Positions 7,785 to 17,106 of a DNA stretch of 64,000 bases are shown piece after piece. Source of the DNA: Streptomyces sp. S465. GTDB taxonomy: Bacteria; Actinomycetota; Actinomycetes; Streptomycetales; Streptomycetaceae. Where the stretch lies: the NCBI RefSeq assembly GCF_026898115.1, contig NZ_CP114036.1:248001-312000 (forward strand). The letters run 5' to 3'. Below the pieces are notes generated by a model, which was not told where the DNA came from, did no database searches, and worked only from the letters and a program-made list of their open reading frames with translations. The translations under genes were made by a program, and so were the position numbers. The stretch's first letter is position 1. Each line of letters begins with the position of its first letter.

Positions 7785-8794
7785 CGGGTGGCCTCCGCTT
7801 CCCCGGTGCGGATCACGTTGCGCAGTGGCCGTCGTGTGGCCAGGCGCGTGAGGTTGTCGGCGACTTCCCTTGCCCGGTCGCGGTAGGTGTCCTCCGCGGT
7901 GGCGGAGTAATGCGGTGTCATGATCACGTTGGTGAGTTCGTGGAAGGGCAGGGGTGAGGGCGGGGTGGGTGCGGGGCCGGCCGGTGTCGTCCAGACGTCG
8001 AGCGCTGCCGCGCCCAGCCGCCGGGTGCGCAGTGCCTCGTACAGGCACCGTTCCTGGACCAGTGCTCCGCGGCCGACGTTGACCAGGAGTGCGTCGGGTC
8101 CGAGCAGGTCCAGTTCGGTGGCACCGATCAGGTGGCGGGTGGTGTCGTCCAGGGGGCAGGCCAGCACCAGGACGGCGCTTTCGCCGAGGAGGTCGGGCAG
8201 GGCGTGGGGTCCGTCCACCCAGGCGAGGTCGGGGTCGTCGGTGCTGCGTTCGGCCGCCGAGCGCCGGATGCCGATGGGGCGCATGCCGACCGCCGAGCAC
8301 AGCCGCGCGATGGACCGTCCCATGTGGCCGAGTCCCACGATTCCGGCGGTGGTGCCGGGAAGGGTGCGAAAGGTGGGTGCCTCGGGGTCGGCCAGCCGGC
8401 TGTGCCAGTGTCCCCGGCGCAGCCGCGCATCGTGCCACAACAGGTGTCTGCGGGCGGCCAGCACGGTCATCAGTACGTGTTCGGCGACGGATCGGCCGTG
8501 GCCGAAGGAGTTGGCCACCGTGACCGTGGCGGGGAGATCCTGCCAGGCGATCTGGTCGGTGCCGGCCACGGTGATCTGCAGCAGCCGCAGCCGGTGTCCG
8601 GCGCTTCGGGCGAGGTCCGCGGGGAAGAACACGCTGACGCAGGTGTCGGCGGTGGCCAGGTGCCGCTTCAGGCGTTGGGTGTCGGTCAGGGGCACGAAGC
8701 GCGCATCGACGCCGTGGTCGGCGAATGTGGTGTCCTCGCGCAGCCAGGGCCAGACGTTGTCGTCGGTGACCACGGCGGTCAGCTGGGCGGTCAC
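7781..8794 (-). CDS. D-isomer-specific 2-hydroxyacid dehydrogenase
   Basis: 337 aa from GTG 8792-8794, which overlaps the SDR stop (GTGA). The NAD-binding turn is GIVGLGHMGRSIARL, the catalytic Arg lies in NVGRGALV, and the catalytic His in MTPHYSATAEDT. These are the landmarks of the formate/glycerate dehydrogenase family, which interconverts 2-keto and 2-hydroxy acids. Within a KDG operon it may oxidise or reduce a sugar-derived hydroxyacid; the exact substrate is not visible. The upstream shifted SDR frame reads through without a stop into this gene's frame. Confidence 0.83.
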   Translation of the reverse strand: MTAQLTAVVTDDNVWPWLREDTTFADHGVDARFVPLTDTQRLKRHLATADTCVSVFFPADLARSAGHRLRLLQITVAGTDQIAWQDLPATVTVANSFGHGRSVAEHVLMTVLAARRHLLWHDARLRRGHWHSRLADPEAPTFRTLPGTTAGIVGLGHMGRSIARLCSAVGMRPIGIRRSAAERSTDDPDLAWVDGPHALPDLLGESAVLVLACPLDDTTRHLIGATELDLLGPDALLVNVGRGALVQERCLYEALRTRRLGAAALDVWTTPAGPAPTPPSPLPFHELTNVIMTPHYSATAEDTYRDRAREVADNLTRLATRRPLRNVIRTGEAEATR

Positions 8795-9589
8795 GCTCGG
8801 GCCTCCGGGGGCGGGCAGGCGCTGGTGTCGACGTACATGCGGTTGTGGACGGGGGTGAGGACGAGTTCGTTGACGCATACCTTCGCGCGCAGGCCCGCCA
8901 GCCAGCTGACGGCTTCGGCCACGTCGTCGGGGTCGAGCATGCGCGCCATCTCCTCCTCGGACGGGGGGACGGGCCGGGTGCGCAGGATGTCGGTGACGAC
9001 CTCGCCGGGACACAGGTGGGTGGCCCGGATTCCGGAACGTCCTTCCTGGTCGTTGAGGGTTTGTACGAGGGCTCCCAGGGCCGTCTTGCTGGCGCTGTAG
9101 GCGGCTCCGGCGGCGGACATGTACTGCCATCCGGCCCAGGAGGACACGATGACGACCTGTCCGAAGCCCTTGTGCCGGAAAGCCGGGGAGCACGGTGAGG
9201 GCGCAGCGGGTGACCGCGTTGAGGTTGGTGTCGACGACCTGATCGAAGTCGGCGGGGGTGAGGTCGGACCACCAGCGGTTGCGGACGTTGGTGCCGGCCG
9301 AGCACACCAGGAGTTCCAGGGGGCCGTCGAGTACGGCGTCGATGTCGGCGTAGGCGGCTGCGACGGAGGCGGCGTCCGTGACGTCGACCGGGATGGCGTG
9401 GGCCCGGCCGCCTTGGGCCGCGATGTCCCGGACCACCTCCTCCAGCAGTTCCCTGCGCCGTCCGGAGACGGCGACGACGTAGCCGTCGCGGGCCAGGCGT
9501 TCGGCCGTGGCGCGGCCGATTCCGCTGGTGCCTCCGACGACCCAGGCGCCGGGTGCGCGGGTGGGGGCGGTTCGCGTGGGTGCGGGCAC
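8791..9589 (-). pseudogene. Short-chain dehydrogenase/reductase broken by a +1 frameshift
   Basis: The N-terminal half starts at GTG 9587-9589 and shows the Rossmann motif VVGGTSGIGRA and the LLVCSAGTN strand. It ends its correct frame near LTVLPGF. One extra base in the AAA at 9179-9181 (TTT in the mRNA) shifts the frame. Removing it restores FRHKGFGQVVIVSSWAG and the catalytic YSASK, with a normal C-terminus ending at 8791. Read together it is a usual SDR of about 265 aa. It is either a genuine pseudogene or an assembly error in a homopolymer. Confidence 0.75.
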
Positions 9590-9595
9590 GGGTGT

Positions 9596-9710
9596 TCAGC
9601 TTCCGTTGTGGTGCGGGTTGATGAGGATCTTGACGCTGCCCTCGCCCTGTCCCACGGCGTGAAAGGCGTCCTGGCTCCGGGCGAGCGGGAAGGTGGTGAC
9701 CGGCAGGGTC
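9596..9710 (-). pseudogene. C-terminal fragment of a zinc-type alcohol dehydrogenase
   Basis: About 38 codons read VTTFPLARSQDAFHAVGQGE and VKILINPHHNGS*, the typical last strand and helix of medium-chain dehydrogenases (TFPL...AF...KVLI.P). The rest of the gene is missing: upstream comes AT-richer non-coding DNA. It ends 7 bp before the SDR start, so it was the first gene of the KDG operon. It may come from the same gene as the inverted middle fragment at 4555-4770, but that cannot be shown here. Confidence 0.6.
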
Positions 9711-9720
9711 GCAACGATCG

Positions 9721-9740
9721 TGTTGCAACATTTGCAACAT
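9721..9740. promoter_or_regulatory. Candidate operator of the KDG operon
   Basis: The 10-bp perfect palindrome TGTTGCAACA (9721-9730) is followed at once by TTTGCAACAT, giving a direct repeat of TTGCAACAT. It lies in a locally AT-rich stretch upstream of the minus-strand operon. A symmetric site here fits binding by the operon's IclR regulator, but the assignment is inference. Confidence 0.45.
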
Positions 9741-9803
9741 CGTGGCAGCATATGCAAAAACTAGGGTGCTTGTGCTTAACATGTCAACGGGACGGCAGCG
9801 CGT

Positions 9804-9959
9804 ATCCAGCCGGTGGCTGGACAGCATGGCGTTGAACGGCCCGTTCAGGCGGCCCTCGGCGTCGGTGAGCGGGAACAGCTGGTGGCCGGCCGCGCGCGGA
9901 CCGCCGGTGATCTCCTCGTACAGGGTCCGTTGTGCCGCGGGGAGCCGGTCGGGGTGGAC
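9804..9959 (-). pseudogene. N-terminal remnant of a carboxymuconolactone decarboxylase-family protein
   Basis: About 52 codons read DRLPAAQRTLYEEITGGPRA and then FPLTDAEGRLNGPFNAMLSS, the standard N-terminal region of CMD-type proteins (AhpD-like). The frame loses similarity after HRLD and is cut off before the CxxC/active-site region. There is no start with a good ribosome-binding site. Confidence 0.6.
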
Positions 9960-9981
9960 CCGGTTCGTGGGTCCCGTATGG

Positions 9982-10335
9982 CACTGGGCCCGCACTCACC
10001 AGGCCACATCGACCTCGCCCACCTGGATGTACCGCTTCGCCCGCCGGCCCGCGCTGCCGCCCGGTCTGCCCGACCTCGGCGTCTATCACACGGCCGGACT
10101 CCCCTACGTACTGGACAACTTGGCGCAGCGCCCCACCTGGCCGTGGCAGGACACCGACCGGCGTCTGGCAGCCGTCATGGCCGACGCCTGGGCGCGCTTC
10201 GTCACCTCCGGCGATCCGAACGGCGGCGGCCTGCCCCACTGGCCGCGGTTCACCGGCCCCGACGAGACCCCCGCCCTGGTGTTCGGCGACACCGTGCACC
10301 AGGCCGTGCTGCGGGCACCCGCGCGGCCGGATTGA
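9982..10335 (+). pseudogene. C-terminal remnant of a type-B carboxylesterase
   Basis: About 117 codons match the end of the carboxylesterase/lipase type B family. TWMYRFARRP is followed by LGVYHTAGLPYVLDNL with the catalytic His region, WPWQDTDRRLAAVMADAWAR, and GDPNGGGLPHWPRF. The nucleophile elbow and N-terminal two thirds are absent, and the 5' side abuts the CMD fragment on the other strand. The stop at 10333-10335 looks genuine. Confidence 0.7.
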
Positions 10336-10387
10336 CCGGCGTCCCCTCTTCTGAGGCCGCCTCCTCCTCACGAGAAAGGAACATCCC

Positions 10388-10618
10388 GTGGCACGACTCC
10401 CGGGAACCGACGGCGCCGGGGACATCGCGGACCGGATCCGCGGTCGGCGCGGGGGCACCCTGCGCCCTGTGGACCGGATGCTGCTGCACAGCCCACCCCT
10501 CGCGGACGGCTGGAACAGCCTGCTCGGCGCCCTCCGGCAACGCGTGGAGCTGCCCGCCGACATCGGGCATGGCCGACCGGCACGCGTGCTGTCGGAGGCG
10601 GTGAGAAACGACGGATGA
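10388..10618 (+). pseudogene. Truncated carboxymuconolactone decarboxylase-family gene
   Basis: 76 aa from GTG 10388, with AAGGA upstream. MARLPGTDGAG, IRGRRGGTLRPVDRMLLHSP and ADGWNSLLGALRQ match the first 60 residues of CMD proteins of about 180 aa. After LPADIG the expected catalytic helix (ELAI...) is lost and the frame ends in unrelated sequence. It follows the carboxylesterase remnant by 52 bp and was probably its operon partner. Confidence 0.65.
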
Positions 10619-10806
10619 ACCGACGGAAGACGTGCCCACTCCGCGGGTCGGCTCAGGGCATGCCGAGCAGATGACCGGCATGTATGGCGGTTCTCCTCTT
10701 ATGAGGCTTGACGGGACCATACTGTCGACACTTGTCGCAACATCAAGAGGGTCAGTCACCGCGAAAACTCCGCAGTCTGGCGACACTAATGCGCAACGGG
10801 AGTCGA

Positions 10807-10846
10807 AGCCGGGTGGTGTCGGCCTCCAGGGCGACACCACCCGGCT
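10807..10846. terminator. 15-bp perfect hairpin after the SCO6745-like gene
   Basis: Arms AGCCGGGTGGTGTCG and CGACACCACCCGGCT around a 10-nt loop, 14 bp past the minus-strand stop at 10860. It can end transcription in either direction. The remaining sequence from 10619 to 10806 holds no gene I can recognise. Confidence 0.75.
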
Positions 10847-10859
10847 CCCGGTTCCGGCC

Positions 10860-11768
10860 TCAGCCCTTGCCGAAGTGCACCGCGGGGAAGGCACCCGCCG
10901 CCCTGAGGGTTGCGGTGAAGCCGCCGGCCAGCTCGGTCAGGCGCGCGGTGGCGGCCGCACCGAGGTGGTCGTACGGGGCGGCGTCGAGGCGGTCGGTGAG
11001 CACCTCGGCCTCACCGCGCAGGGCCGCGCCCGCCTTGGTGAGCTCCCCCGCCTCGTCCAGCAGACCGCGCTCGCGCAACCCGTCCCGGGCGTCGGCCCAC
11101 TGCCGGGCGGACCACCCGCGAGTCCGCATGAACAGCGCCGATGTCGGCGCCTTGCCGGTGGCGTTGTGCAGGACCAGCGCCTCGATCCCGGACAGGCCGG
11201 CGACCGCCAGGGCGGCGAGGTGACCGTCACCCCGGTGCTCGCGCAGCAGTGTCGCGGCGTGCCACAGGGTCAGATGCGGTTCCCCGGGCACGGGCAGGTC
11301 GGCGTTGGCGGCGTACAGCGGGCGCGCCTCTCGGCGGCACGCCTCGGTGGCCCGCATCGCCAACTCGGCCGCCTCGGCCATCTCCTTCGAGGTGAGGGCC
11401 TCCTCCCCGAGCAGCCGTCGCAGTGTTCTGTCCGCGCCGCGCAGCCGGGCCGCGAGCACCGCCTCCGGTGTGGCGAGCGCCCACGCGGCGGGGATGTACC
11501 GCTCCACGTGCGCGGGGTTGAAGTTGTAGAACGTCGCCGTGACGGTGCCCGCGCCCACCGCCCCGAGCGGGGCCGCGCGGCCCGCGAAGTAGGCCATGGC
11601 GCCGCGCTCCAGCCCGAGCGCCGCGAGTTCGTCCTGCCACTCCGGCGCGAAGTACACGCATGAGTGCAGGGGACCGACGGCGTCGTGGCAGTGGCGGCCG
11701 GCGCTCGCCTCGTACGACGTCATGCCGCAGCTCAGGTGCGGCCGTCCGGCCAGGTCGGCGAGGTGCAT
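10860..11768 (-). CDS. SCO6745/SalK-like actinobacterial protein
   Basis: 302 aa, helix-rich and soluble. It resembles the conserved actinobacterial family I remember as SCO6745 or SalK-like: a characteristic start with PLHSCVYFAPE, RAAPLGAVGAGTVTATFYNF, and a second half with LWHAATLLREHRGDGHLAAL and HNATGKAP. The C-terminal part looks like a winged helix (RGLLDEAGELTKAG). Biochemical function is unknown; some members sit in lantibiotic clusters. The ATG at 11766-11768 overlaps the GntR stop by one base, so the two genes are coupled. Confidence 0.7.
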   Translation of the reverse strand: MHLADLAGRPHLSCGMTSYEASAGRHCHDAVGPLHSCVYFAPEWQDELAALGLERGAMAYFAGRAAPLGAVGAGTVTATFYNFNPAHVERYIPAAWALATPEAVLAARLRGADRTLRRLLGEEALTSKEMAEAAELAMRATEACRREARPLYAANADLPVPGEPHLTLWHAATLLREHRGDGHLAALAVAGLSGIEALVLHNATGKAPTSALFMRTRGWSARQWADARDGLRERGLLDEAGELTKAGAALRGEAEVLTDRLDAAPYDHLGAAATARLTELAGGFTATLRAAGAFPAVHFGKG

Positions 11769-12472
11769 CAGATGTCCTCCGCGGATTCGTGGTGGGTACG
11801 GCCGGTCAGCACGGCCGCGGTCATGGTGAGGTGCTGGGCCAGTACCTCGGCCGCGGTGTCGGCGTCGCGGGCCAGCGCCGCCTCCTCCAGCCGACGGTGC
11901 TCGGCGGCGCCGTCCCGGTCGGGGTTGCGGTGCGCCGACCAGCGGCGGGCCAGCTCGCTCGCGGTCCACATCCGGTCGAAGGTCTCCAGCAGGACCGGAT
12001 TGCCGCACCCCTCCAGCAGGGTGCGGTGGAAGACCCGGTGCGCCTCGGACCACGCGCCGCTGTAGTGCGCGCCCTCCTCCGGCACGTACGGCGGGGTGCG
12101 GACCAGACGGTGGTGGGCGGCCCGCACGCGGGTCTCCCAGTCGAGATCGCCGCGCTCGACGGACATGCGCAGCACGACCGGTTCGATGGTCCGGCGAGCC
12201 TCCGCGATCTCCTGCCAGCGGCGATCGGAGAAGGCCGGGACGGCGAAACCGCGGTTGGGCAGCCGGTCGGCGAGGCCCTCGCCGACCACCCGCACGAGCG
12301 CCTCGCGCACGACGGCGAGGCTCACGCCCTGTTCCTTGGCGAGGTCCTGCGGTTTGAGGGCGTCGCCGGGGGCGTAGTCCCCGCGCATGATCGCGTCCCG
12401 CAGATGTGCGTAGACCTGCTCGGAGAGCATCCGCTTCCCCGGTGGGGTCGAGGTGTGGGTTGTCTGGGTCAT
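11768..12472 (-). CDS. GntR-family regulator (FadR/FCD subfamily)
   Basis: 234 aa. The N-terminal winged HTH (about residues 15-80) has LSEQVYAHLRDAIMRGDYAPGD and GVSLAVVREALVRV, classic GntR. The all-helical FCD effector domain follows, with His/Asp metal-ligand candidates (HRVFHRTLLEGCGN, AEHRRLEEAALARD). FCD members sense small carboxylic acids. It is divergent from the PEBP gene and co-transcribed with the SCO6745-like gene. Two palindromes in the shared upstream region are candidate autoregulatory sites. Confidence 0.87.
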   Translation of the reverse strand: MTQTTHTSTPPGKRMLSEQVYAHLRDAIMRGDYAPGDALKPQDLAKEQGVSLAVVREALVRVVGEGLADRLPNRGFAVPAFSDRRWQEIAEARRTIEPVVLRMSVERGDLDWETRVRAAHHRLVRTPPYVPEEGAHYSGAWSEAHRVFHRTLLEGCGNPVLLETFDRMWTASELARRWSAHRNPDRDGAAEHRRLEEAALARDADTAAEVLAQHLTMTAAVLTGRTHHESAEDI

Positions 12473-12497
12473 GCACCCAGGATAGATGATCGTCTCG

Positions 12498-12531
12498 ATA
12501 ATCGATTATTGCTGCTATGGTCGATCCATAG
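12498..12531. promoter_or_regulatory. Two palindromic operator candidates between gntR and PEBP gene
   Basis: ATAATCGATTAT (12498-12509) is a perfect 12-bp palindrome. Six bases on, CTATGG-5 nt-CCATAG (12515-12531) forms a second inverted repeat. The stretch is AT-rich against its surroundings and lies 26-59 bp from the GntR start, the usual place for autorepression. Confidence 0.55.
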
Positions 12532-12658
12532 TCGAGGCAGGTGATGACGGCGATACCGCCACGCCACGTCGCGGGCCCTTCGCCGACCGCGTCACCGCCA
12601 CCCACGGCACGGCCGGGCATCACGCCCACCCACAGCACGGCCTGAAAGGAACGACGCC

Positions 12659-13198
12659 ATGAGCGCCAACGACCCCTTCGCCCGCCTCCCCGAGGCGGCC
12701 TCCTTCACCGTTACCAGCACCACCGTCACCGACGGCGCCGCCTGGCCGCTCGAGCAGTTCTCCGGTATCTCCGGCGTCCCCGGCGGCAAGGACATCTCCC
12801 CGCAGCTGTCCTGGAGCGGCGCCCCGGAAGGCACCAAGAGCTACGCCGTCACCGTCTACGACCCCGACGCCCCCACCGGATCCGGGTTCTGGCACTGGGC
12901 GGTCGCCGACATCCCCGCCACCGTCACCGAACTGCCCGAGGGCGCCGGTGACGACACCGGCTCCGGCCTGCCCGACGGCGCCTACCACCTGCCCAACGAC
13001 GCCCGCGCGGCCCGCTTCATCGGGGCCGCCCCGCCGGCCGGGCACGGCCCGCACCGCTACTTCATCGTGGTGCACGCCCTCGACGTCGAGTCCATCGGTG
13101 TCCCGGCCGACGCCACCCCGGCCGTCCTCGGCTTCACCATGGCCGCCCACATCCTCGGCCGCGCGGTCCTGACCGTCACCGCCGAAACCCCCGCCTGA
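12659..13198 (+). CDS. YbhB/YbcL-family Raf-kinase-inhibitor-like (PEBP) protein
   Basis: 179 aa, with no signal peptide. Bacterial PEBP fold: [20 protein letters not shown], the ligand-pocket motif [14 protein letters not shown], and [13 protein letters not shown]. The family binds small anionic ligands, but its bacterial role is not settled. ATG 12659 is preceded by GAAAGGA. The gene is divergent from gntR and followed by a long inverted repeat. Confidence 0.87.
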   Translation: MSANDPFARLPEAASFTVTSTTVTDGAAWPLEQFSGISGVPGGKDISPQLSWSGAPEGTKSYAVTVYDPDAPTGSGFWHWAVADIPATVTELPEGAGDDTGSGLPDGAYHLPNDARAARFIGAAPPAGHGPHRYFIVVHALDVESIGVPADATPAVLGFTMAAHILGRAVLTVTAETPA

Positions 13199-13204
13199 CG
13201 AACA

Positions 13205-13266
13205 GCGACGGGGAGGGTCCTCGACCGCTGGGGTGGAGGATCGCGCTCCCGGACCGTCCCCGTCGC
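13205..13266. terminator. Long inverted repeat between PEBP gene and rox
   Basis: Arms 13205-13220 and 13251-13266 pair over 15 of 16 positions (GCGACGGGGAGGGTCC against GGACCGTCCCCGTCGC), with a 30-nt loop. It lies 7 bp after the PEBP stop. The remaining bases up to 13464 show no gene. Confidence 0.55.
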
Positions 13267-13464
13267 GGCAACCGCGAGGCCCCCGTGACCAGGCCGCGGC
13301 GCCCCTCCCGGCGCGGGCGGCGGTAGACCGCGCGGTGCCCTGCGGCCGGGTTCGGGGCGCCGCGACGGAGCGACCACATCGTGACCGCGGCTCAGCCCCG
13401 GGCCGGGAAGACGTCGCCCTGGGCTGTCCTGGATCGGCTCGCCCTCGTGGGGCGGACCGCGCCC

Positions 13465-15153
<1,689 letters not shown>

Positions 15154-15261
15154 TCACCCCATGGCCGAATCGCCGCTACCCGAGGAAAGTGAAGCGGCGC
15201 ACCGCAGGACGCGGGAGGCGGATACTGAGCCTCACGGAACTCGACGCGTATGGGGTGGAGC

Positions 15262-16101
15262 ATGCCGCGTTGGAAGGAATTACCGGATTCGCTCGACGAG
15301 CGGGTGCGGAAACTGATCATCCAGTTGCGCCGGCTGAAGGACCGCAGCGGGCTGAGCCTGGTATCGCTTGAGTCCAAGACCGGATACAGCCGCGCCTCCT
15401 GGGAGCGCTACTTCAACGGGAAGGCGCTGCCGCCACGGCAGGCAGTGGAGGCACTGGCGCGGGTCGTCGGGGCGGAGCCGACCCAGGTGCTCGTCCTGCA
15501 CGAGATGGCCGAGCAAGCGTGGCAGCAGCGAGAGGCCCGGTCCCCGGCGGCCGCCGCGCAGGACGGCGGCGAGCAGGCGGCGGAGAAGGAGGAACGGCGC
15601 ATGGCGGTGGGGGCCGAGCGGCCGCCAGGGGTGCGCAGGCCCATCGCCCTCGCCGCCGTCGTGGCCGCCGCGCTCGTGGGGATGGGCGCCGGAATGCTGA
15701 TCGCCGCGCCCTGGGGCGACGACGACGGCGGAGACGGGAAGGCGAGGACGGCCGTGGACAGCCCACGGCCGAGCGGCAGCACCGGCACCGCCACCGAGGG
15801 GCCGGGCCCGTACGTCTACCAGCTGGGCAAGACCTATCCCTGCGACGTGCGCAGGTCCCGTGCGGTGGGCGGGGGACTGACCGCGCGGTACAGCACCACG
15901 CGCACCGCCATCCTCGCGGGACCGGGCTGGGACGTGGTGGAGGCCCAGTGCCTGCTGCGCCATCACAAGGTGGATCCGGGCGTCGTCGACGGGATCTACG
16001 GGCAGCAGACCATCGCAGCAGTGGTGCGTCTCCAGAAGAAGGCCGGACTGCCGGAGGACGGCATCGTGGGCCCGGACACCTGGCAGGTGCTGCGAAAATG
16101 A
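15262..16101 (+). CDS. Membrane-anchored XRE protein with peptidoglycan-binding domain
   Basis: 279 aa from ATG 15262, with GGGG 6 nt upstream; an ATG four codons earlier (15250) is possible. Order: XRE-type HTH (about residues 15-75; LSLVSLESKTGYSRASWERY), charged linker, one membrane helix (about 125-150; LAAVVAAALVGMGAGML), low-complexity spacer, then an extracytoplasmic peptidoglycan-binding domain (about 225-275; VDGIYGQQTIAAVVRLQKKA and GIVGPDTWQVL). The layout suggests a cell-wall sensor that binds DNA inside. It overlaps the next, related gene by 4 bp. Confidence 0.8.
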   Translation: MPRWKELPDSLDERVRKLIIQLRRLKDRSGLSLVSLESKTGYSRASWERYFNGKALPPRQAVEALARVVGAEPTQVLVLHEMAEQAWQQREARSPAAAAQDGGEQAAEKEERRMAVGAERPPGVRRPIALAAVVAAALVGMGAGMLIAAPWGDDDGGDGKARTAVDSPRPSGSTGTATEGPGPYVYQLGKTYPCDVRRSRAVGGGLTARYSTTRTAILAGPGWDVVEAQCLLRHHKVDPGVVDGIYGQQTIAAVVRLQKKAGLPEDGIVGPDTWQVLRK

Positions 16102-16988
16102 CCGGTCCCGCACCGGAATGTGCGGCGCTGGCCGAAGGACTCCGCGACGTACGGGCGCGCACGGGCCTGAGCCTGGCGGCGCTGGCCGAGCGCACCGCGT
16201 ACAGCAAGTCCTCGTGGGAGCGCTACCTCAACGGCAAGAAGCCCGTGCCCCGGCAAGCCGTCCTGGCCCTGTGCGCACTGGCTCAGGAGCCCACCGGGCG
16301 GCTGTTGGCGCTGTGGGAACTGGCGGACGCGGAGTGGAGCGGGCGCGCCCGGCACGCCCCCTCCACCTCCACCCCCTCCACCCCGACCGTGCCGCCGCCC
16401 GTACCTGCCCCGGCTGCCGCCGGCGCCCCGAGTGCCACGGCCGCCCCGACCGCGACAGGCGCCACGGGCATCACCACGGCCGCGCTTGGCAAGGCTTGGC
16501 ACCGGTGGCTGTTCATCCTCGGCGCGGGAGTGGCCGCGTTGGCCGCCACCGCGGTGATCACGGCGCTGTCCGTGCAGGACTCGGGTGCCGGACAGGCGAC
16601 GAGTCTGGCGTCCCCCGTCCTGGAACCCCCTGTCGGTTGCCGGGGGAAGACGTGCGAGGGGAAGGACTCCGGCGCCCCCACGTACTGCTCGTTGCCCGAT
16701 CGGTCGGAGGTGCTCGGGCCCAAGCACCGCACCCGGACCGGTGCTTTCGTGCAAATCCGGTACAGCAAGGTGTGCGCGGCGGCATGGGGCCGGTTCTGGC
16801 ATGCGAAGGTCGGAGACGCGATCGAGATCTCGGCTCCCGGCAGCCCGTCGCAGCGAGAAGAAGTCGCCGACGTCCACGACACCAAGGCTTACCTCTTCAC
16901 CTACATGGTCGACGCGAGCGAGATCACCGGACTGCGGGTGTGCTTCGACCCGGTGGGCGTCGGCCGCCCGGAATGTTTCCGCCCCTGA
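16098..16988 (+). CDS. Membrane-anchored XRE protein with DUF2690 domain
   Basis: 296 aa. The XRE HTH (about residues 8-70; LSLAALAERTAYSKSSWERY) is clearly paralogous to that of the preceding gene. A Pro/Ala/Thr-rich linker and a transmembrane helix (about 137-158) follow. The C-terminal extracytoplasmic domain has cysteines (CRGKTCEGKD, TYC, KVCAAAWGRFW) and the TGAFVQIRYS pattern of DUF2690. The function of DUF2690 is unknown. ATGA overlap with the upstream gene indicates co-translation; the pair looks like a tandem duplication with exchanged sensor domains. Confidence 0.8.
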   Translation: MTGPAPECAALAEGLRDVRARTGLSLAALAERTAYSKSSWERYLNGKKPVPRQAVLALCALAQEPTGRLLALWELADAEWSGRARHAPSTSTPSTPTVPPPVPAPAAAGAPSATAAPTATGATGITTAALGKAWHRWLFILGAGVAALAATAVITALSVQDSGAGQATSLASPVLEPPVGCRGKTCEGKDSGAPTYCSLPDRSEVLGPKHRTRTGAFVQIRYSKVCAAAWGRFWHAKVGDAIEISAPGSPSQREEVADVHDTKAYLFTYMVDASEITGLRVCFDPVGVGRPECFRP

Positions 16989-17048
16989 CCGGTCACGGCA
17001 GCGGGTTCGGAAGCGGCCGGGCGGCGGTCCGCGGTCCCGGTGGTGCAC

Positions 17049-17085
17049 GCCCGGACGGCACGGTCCGCCCCCGCGCCGTCCGGGC
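17049..17085. terminator. Hairpin between convergent DUF2690 and DUF1906 genes
   Basis: Perfect 11-bp arms GCCCGGACGGC and GCCGTCCGGGC with a 15-nt loop, located 61 bp after one stop and 22 bp from the other. Confidence 0.6.
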
Positions 17086-17106
17086 CCCGAGGACCCATGT
17101 CCTGCG

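Noticed and set aside
6750..9995. A continuous 1081-codon minus-strand frame
   Set aside because: Only its last 344 codons are a protein (KDG kinase). The middle is out-of-frame reading of the dehydrogenase and SDR genes; the beginning is a CMD fragment. Not a fusion protein.
12659..13198. PEBP gene as a phage or eukaryotic-type kinase inhibitor
   Set aside because: The sequence is a standard bacterial YbhB/YbcL protein; no kinase or phage gene is near.
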